In this document: in pieces, positions 60,525 through 64,000 of the stretch
Layout of the letters: each line of letters starts with the position of its first letter
Position numbering within the stretch: the stretch's first letter is position 1
Notes under the pieces: generated by a model
Database searches by the model: none
The model's input: the letters and a program-made list of their open reading frames with translations, nothing else
Told to the model about the DNA's origin: nothing
Made by a program: the position numbers and the translations under genes
Assembly: GCA_035527715.1 (NCBI GenBank)
Contig: DATKZY010000032.1
Coordinates: forward strand, 12,248-76,247
Direction of reading: 5' to 3'
DNA from: DSUN01 sp035527715
Lineage (GTDB): Bacteria > Planctomycetota > PUPC01 > DSUN01
DNA length: 64,000 nucleotides

Positions 60525-61205
60525 ATGCCTCTCAGCATCCGCCGCGTGTTCGACCTCGCGCAGCCGCTCTACGACGAGTGCCCCGCCTACCCCGGCGACC
60601 CGCAGGTGCGCCTGCGCGTGGCCAAGACGATCGAGGCCGATGGCTTCGCGCTGGAGACGCTGTTTCTCGCCAGCCACTCGGGCACCCACGTGGACGCGCC
60701 CAGCCACCTGCTGCACCTCGACCGCGGGGCGATCACGGATTTCCGTCCCGACCACTTCGTCGGGCCGTGCGTAGTGGCCGATCTGCGGCAGAAGGGCGAC
60801 GACGATGAGATCGGCCCCGACGACCTCGAGCCGTATCGCGAGATGCTCGCGCCCGGCGACATCCTGCTCCTGGCCACGGGCTGGTCGCGGTTCCGCGGCG
60901 AGGACGCGGCCCGCTGGATGCACCACTCGCCCTACCTGACGAAGGAGGGCGCCGAGTGGATCTGCGCCCGCGGCGTGAAGGGCGTGGGCATTGACCACTT
61001 CACGATCGGCACCACGCTCGGCCAGTTCGACCGCCCGCCGCACGAGACGCTGCTCCGCCGCCGCATCTGGATCGCCGAGGACCTGCTCATCCCCGACGAG
61101 CTGCTGGCCGAGCGGCGCAAGTGGCTCTATGTCGGCATCCCCCTCAAGCTCCAGGGAGCCAGCGGCGCACCCGTGCGGCCCATGGTGCTCGACATCGAGG
61201 AGTAG
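60525..61205 (+). CDS. cyclase-family (KynB-like) metal-dependent hydrolase
   Basis: 226 residues. SHSGTHVDAPSHL is the HxGTHxDxPxH metal-binding signature of the cyclase/kynurenine formamidase superfamily, and GVGIDHFTIG follows. Could hydrolyse a formamide or lactone. No kyn or polyketide genes are nearby, so the substrate is open. AGGAG precedes ATG 60525. Confidence 0.88.
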   Translation: MPLSIRRVFDLAQPLYDECPAYPGDPQVRLRVAKTIEADGFALETLFLASHSGTHVDAPSHLLHLDRGAITDFRPDHFVGPCVVADLRQKGDDDEIGPDDLEPYREMLAPGDILLLATGWSRFRGEDAARWMHHSPYLTKEGAEWICARGVKGVGIDHFTIGTTLGQFDRPPHETLLRRRIWIAEDLLIPDELLAERRKWLYVGIPLKLQGASGAPVRPMVLDIEE

Positions 61206-61214
61206 ACGGGGTGT

Positions 61215-61243
61215 TTGACAGTGAGCGCGACGGCGGCTAGAAT
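61215..61243 (+). promoter_or_regulatory. promoter of the split uxaA operon
   Basis: TTGACA, 17-bp spacer, TAGAAT, 29 bp before ATG 61273. Confidence 0.65.
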
Positions 61244-61272
61244 GCCGCGTGCCCGTTCAGGAGCACGACCCA

Positions 61273-61563
61273 ATGGCCGCCCGCACCGCTATCCAACTCG
61301 ACCTGCGCGACAGCGTGGCCACGGCGCTCGTGCCGTTGTCCGCGGGCGAGACGGTCGCCCTGGAGACGGTGACCGTGGCGCTTGCCGAGAACATCCCGAG
61401 CGGCCACAAGTTCGCCGTCCGCCCCATCGCGAAGGACGAAGCGGTGATCAAGTACGGCCAGCCCATCGGCCGCGCCACCAAGCCCATCCAGCCCGGCGAA
61501 CACGTCCACGTGCACAACGTCGTGAGCCAGCGAGCGGTGAGGGAAAGCGGTGTTGGGGGTTAG
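61273..61563 (+). CDS. UxaA-family dehydratase, small (SAF-domain) subunit
   Basis: 96 residues. DSVATALVPLSAGETV, IPSGHKFAVRPIAKDEAVIKYGQPIGRATKPIQPGEHVHVHN is the N-terminal SAF domain of altronate/galactarate dehydratases, here a separate gene as in many bacteria. Acts with the large subunit downstream, which it overlaps. Confidence 0.9.
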   Translation: MAARTAIQLDLRDSVATALVPLSAGETVALETVTVALAENIPSGHKFAVRPIAKDEAVIKYGQPIGRATKPIQPGEHVHVHNVVSQRAVRESGVGG

Positions 61564-62794
61564 GTGTTTGGTGTTGGGGGTATGGAAAAGGGCAACGGAA
61601 GAAGGGAAATCGGAAATCGGCAATCGGAAATCGGAAATCACGATCCAGGGCTACCCCCGCGCCAATGGGACCGTGGGCGTGAGGAACCATGTTCTCGTGC
61701 TGCCCACGGTGGGCTGCTCGTGCCACGTGGCGGCGAAGATCGCCGAGGGCCTGCCGGAGGCCGTGGCGATCAGCCATCAGCACGGCTGCGCGCAGATCGG
61801 CGACGACGCGGCCGCGACGTTCCGCACCCTCACCGGCACGGGGGCGAACCCGAACGTGGGCGGTGTGCTTGTGGTGGCGCTCGGCTGCGAGCAGTGGGCG
61901 GCGGAGGCATTTGCCGACGAAGTCCGCAAGGCGGGCAAGCCGGCCGAAATCGTCGGCATTCAGAAGGAAGGCGGCACGTCGAAGGCCATCGCCCGCGGGC
62001 GCGAGCTGCTCGGCGGCATTGCCGACCAGGTGCTGCGGCAGGAGCGGCAGGCCTGCCCGTTCGACCGGCTCGTGATCGCGATGGAGTGCGGCGGCTCCGA
62101 CTCCTTCTCGGGCCTCACGGGCAACCCGCTGGTCGGCGAGATCGCCGACCGGGCCGTCGCCGAGGGCGCCACGGTCATCGTGTCCGAGACCACGGAGTTC
62201 ATCGGCGCCGAGCACCTGCTGGCGACGCGCGGGGCGTTCCCCGAGATCGGCGAGGACGCCCGCAAGATGGTGCTCGACTGCGAGAAGGTCTGCCGCTTCT
62301 ACGGCGCCGACCTCACGGGCTCGAACCCCTCGCCCGGCAACATCGAGGGCGGCATCACCACCATCGAGGAGAAGTCGCTCGGCTGCCTCCACAAGGGCGG
62401 CCACAGCCCCATCCAGGAAGTGCTCGACTACGCCGTCGCGCCCACCAGCCGCGGCCTCGTGCTGATGGACACGCCGGGGAACGACATCGAGTCGGTCGCG
62501 GGCATGGTCGCGGGGGGTGCCACGCTGATCCTCTTCACCACCGGCCGCGGCACGCCCCTCGGCTGCGCCGTCGCCCCCGTCATCAAGATCGCCACCAACA
62601 CCCCCCTCGCCGAGAGCATGGCCGAGAACATGGACTTCAACGCGGGACTGATCGCCGATGGCAAGGAGACGATGGCGGAGGCCGCCGACCGCCTCTGGGC
62701 ATTGATGCTGGAGGTGGCCAACGGCCGGCTCACCTGCTCCGAGGCCCTCGGCCACCGCGAGTTCGGCATCCGCCGCACCGCCCCCACCCTGTAG
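61550..62794 (+). CDS. uxaA: UxaA-family dehydratase, large subunit (altronate/galactarate dehydratase C-terminal domain)
   Basis: Up to 414 residues. From IQGYPRANGTVGVRNHVLVLPTVGCS the sequence is standard UxaA: cluster cysteines in GCSCH, MECGGSDSFSGLTGNP, EFIGAEHLL, SPGNIEGGITTIEEKSLGC, and GRGTPLGCAVAPVIKIATN. It dehydrates a sugar acid to a 2-keto-3-deoxy acid. The start is unclear: the first 33 codons are the low-complexity GTGTTGGGG / GGAAATCGG repeat, so GTG 61550, GTG 61571 or a nearby codon may be used. Length and family are otherwise normal. Confidence 0.88.
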   Translation: MLGVRCLVLGVWKRATEEGKSEIGNRKSEITIQGYPRANGTVGVRNHVLVLPTVGCSCHVAAKIAEGLPEAVAISHQHGCAQIGDDAAATFRTLTGTGANPNVGGVLVVALGCEQWAAEAFADEVRKAGKPAEIVGIQKEGGTSKAIARGRELLGGIADQVLRQERQACPFDRLVIAMECGGSDSFSGLTGNPLVGEIADRAVAEGATVIVSETTEFIGAEHLLATRGAFPEIGEDARKMVLDCEKVCRFYGADLTGSNPSPGNIEGGITTIEEKSLGCLHKGGHSPIQEVLDYAVAPTSRGLVLMDTPGNDIESVAGMVAGGATLILFTTGRGTPLGCAVAPVIKIATNTPLAESMAENMDFNAGLIADGKETMAEAADRLWALMLEVANGRLTCSEALGHREFGIRRTAPTL

Positions 62795-64000
62795 CCTCGC
62801 CGCCAATCCCCTCTCGGCACCCCGGTCCAAGACTCGCGCCCTTTTCCCCCCCTCTCTGGGCGCAAGGCCGGCCCCGCCCTGCCAGCCGCCTCAACAAAGC
62901 TGTAAGTGTCGTCATAGCAGCATGTTAGGCCAAGCCATCCAACACCACCAGCCAGGCGCCCGCCAAGACTCGCGCCCCAGGGGGGGCGCGAGTCTTGGGC
63001 CCCCCGCCCGAACGGGTTCGGCGACGATTCTGCCTTACTGCTCCCCGTCAAGGGCCAGGCAGACATGCCCCCTCTCCCGCCCTGCGCTAGGCGCTCAATC
63101 CCCCCGCCCCTGGATTTGAGCATGTAGTGGGCCGACTGACCATCGCCCTAACATGTTGCTTCACCAGCTCTTACGGCCACGATAAGGCACCCGATCCCCC
63201 TCTGCTACATGCTCAATTCACCCTCCCCCGCCGCGACCCAGCCGGCAGGCCGCCAATCTCCCCGCCCCTGGGTTTGGCGGCCTGTAGGGCACGAGGCCAT
63301 CGCCGTAACACATAACCCCATCAGCGCTTAGGGCTCACAGGACACGCACGCCCCACCCCTACAGACCGCCAACTGGCCTCGCCGCCTTGGCATTCTTGGC
63401 GTCTTGGCGATCCCTCTCAGAAGCTTGACCACAGAGGGCACAGAGGCCACAGAGACAAGCCACAGAGGAGATCAGCGACCCCGGCTCACACGTGTCCCGT
63501 CGCGAAGCCGCCGCGTCTCGTCGCGAAGCTCCCGCTTCGCGACGCACGATCCTGAAGCTCCAGCTTCGATTCGTCTTGCGGCAGGAGCCGGACGACCCCG
63601 TTGCGAAGCCGGAGCTTCGCAACGAGGGAAAGCCCTGGTGTTCGGCTTTGGCCTTGCTAGCTCCGAAGGAGCGTACTATGATAGCCCAGGGCAACGCCCT
63701 GGGAAACGGGGTCCGGTGTTCGTTCAGCCCTGAAAGGGCGTACTACTGGCCCGGCCTTAGCACGCCCCTTCAGGGCTCCACATGGGCTCTCGCCAATTCC
63801 CAGGGCGTTGCCCTGATCATTGCCCACATCTCGAGGTTTTGCAGCCCGCGAACGCGGGTGAGCCAGTCGTAGCCCAGGGCGACCGAAGGGAGCCCTGGGA
63901 CCAGAGCGTCCCCCCCATCGAAGCCCCCGAAGGGGGTGCTTCTCGGCCCCTGAATCGCCCCCATCGGGGGCTCGGCGGCAGGGGCGCCGCTTCCCAGGGC
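62795..64000. repeat. gene-free, hairpin-rich region
   Basis: No credible gene in 1.2 kb. It contains three related 30-bp blocks: CTAACATGTTGCT... at 63148-63177, a diverged copy at 63305-63334 and an inverted copy at 62899-62930. It also has a cluster of GAAGC..GCTTC hairpins at 63500-63625 (e.g. CGTCGCGAAGC / GCTTCGCGACG), AGCTCCGAAGGAGC near 63660, and GCCCAGGGCAACGCCCTGGG with its partial inverse at about 63691-63815. The 12.2-kb palindromic arm recurs at 63868-63899. Confidence 0.7.
62963..62998. terminator. strong hairpin downstream of uxaA
   Basis: CCAAGACTCGCGCCCC (62963-62978) pairs perfectly with 62983-62998, loop AGGG. Half of it (AAGACTCGCGCCC) also occurs near 62830. It is 169 bp past the uxaA stop, so it may be a terminator or just another repeat. 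Confidence 0.45.

Noticed and set aside
62895..63334. Integron attC sites (TAAC...GTTAGGC-like ends)
   Set aside because: The core GTTRRRY and inverse-core sequences do not pair at the right distance, and no integrase or cassette ORFs are present.
1..64000. tRNA or rRNA genes
   Set aside because: No cloverleaf or rRNA-conserved sequence was recognised on either strand by eye; a tRNAscan/Infernal run would settle it.

Overview
The window is a high-GC (estimated by eye, high 60s percent) bacterial chromosome segment with the habits of a Planctomycetota or PVC-group genome. These include many secreted proteins with PQQ-type beta-propellers, a LamG protein ending in a PEP-CTERM sorting tail, a hydrazine-synthase-alpha-like multiheme protein, a WbsX/GH99-like protein, a Tat-exported Gfo/Idh/MocA oxidoreductase, several orphan TIM-barrel glycosidase-like proteins, and gene-poor spacers packed with short hairpins. 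The phylum is an inference; no rRNA or tRNA gene was seen.

Layout. 1-2.6 kb: the 3' end of a GH36/alpha-galactosidase-like gene, a broken esterase and a DAACS symporter. 2.6-8.3 kb (minus): a three-gene operon encoding a ribokinase-like/AAA+/RyR protein, a Nudix hydrolase and a RelA/SpoT-TPR-SLOG-RyR protein. This looks like a nucleotide-signalling conflict or stress system and is the most unusual locus here. 8.5-24.7 kb: secreted carbohydrate-related proteins (TIM barrels, alpha/beta and SGNH hydrolases, two PQQ propellers, a GH5-like enzyme). 24.8-27.8 kb: two PIN-domain toxin-antitoxin pairs around hpt and an M23 peptidase. 27.9-33.8 kb: a UroD-like protein, a repeat-containing exported protein, an oxidoreductase, a D-2-hydroxyacid dehydrogenase and a WbsX-like protein. 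34-41 kb: a third PIN module flanked by two copies of the 3' end of an MBL-hydrolase gene, then an operon of GH5-like enzyme, methyltransferase-PQQ fusion and MBL hydrolase. 41.4-47.1 kb: the HzsA-like cytochrome, a MITE-like element and the PEP-CTERM protein. 47.2-50.4 kb: a four-subunit 2-oxoacid:ferredoxin oxidoreductase (gamma-delta-alpha-beta). 50.5-54.8 kb: a Ser/Thr kinase diverging from an SH3-like exported protein, then a 98-bp tandem repeat running into archease-rtcB. 54.8-62.8 kb: VapBC, a membrane HExxH protease, a sugar isomerase, a TPP-riboswitch-controlled thi4, an HTH/ImmA pair, a cyclase and a split UxaA dehydratase. 62.8-64 kb: no gene, only hairpin-rich repeats.

The genes fit a heterotroph that degrades and senses polysaccharides and oxidises 2-oxoacids via ferredoxin. 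It carries a dense stock of small regulatory or toxin modules and repeat elements. Vegetative-type promoters (TTGACA/TATAAT-like with 16-18 bp spacing) can be picked out by eye in front of many transcription units. Several are arranged as back-to-back divergent pairs.
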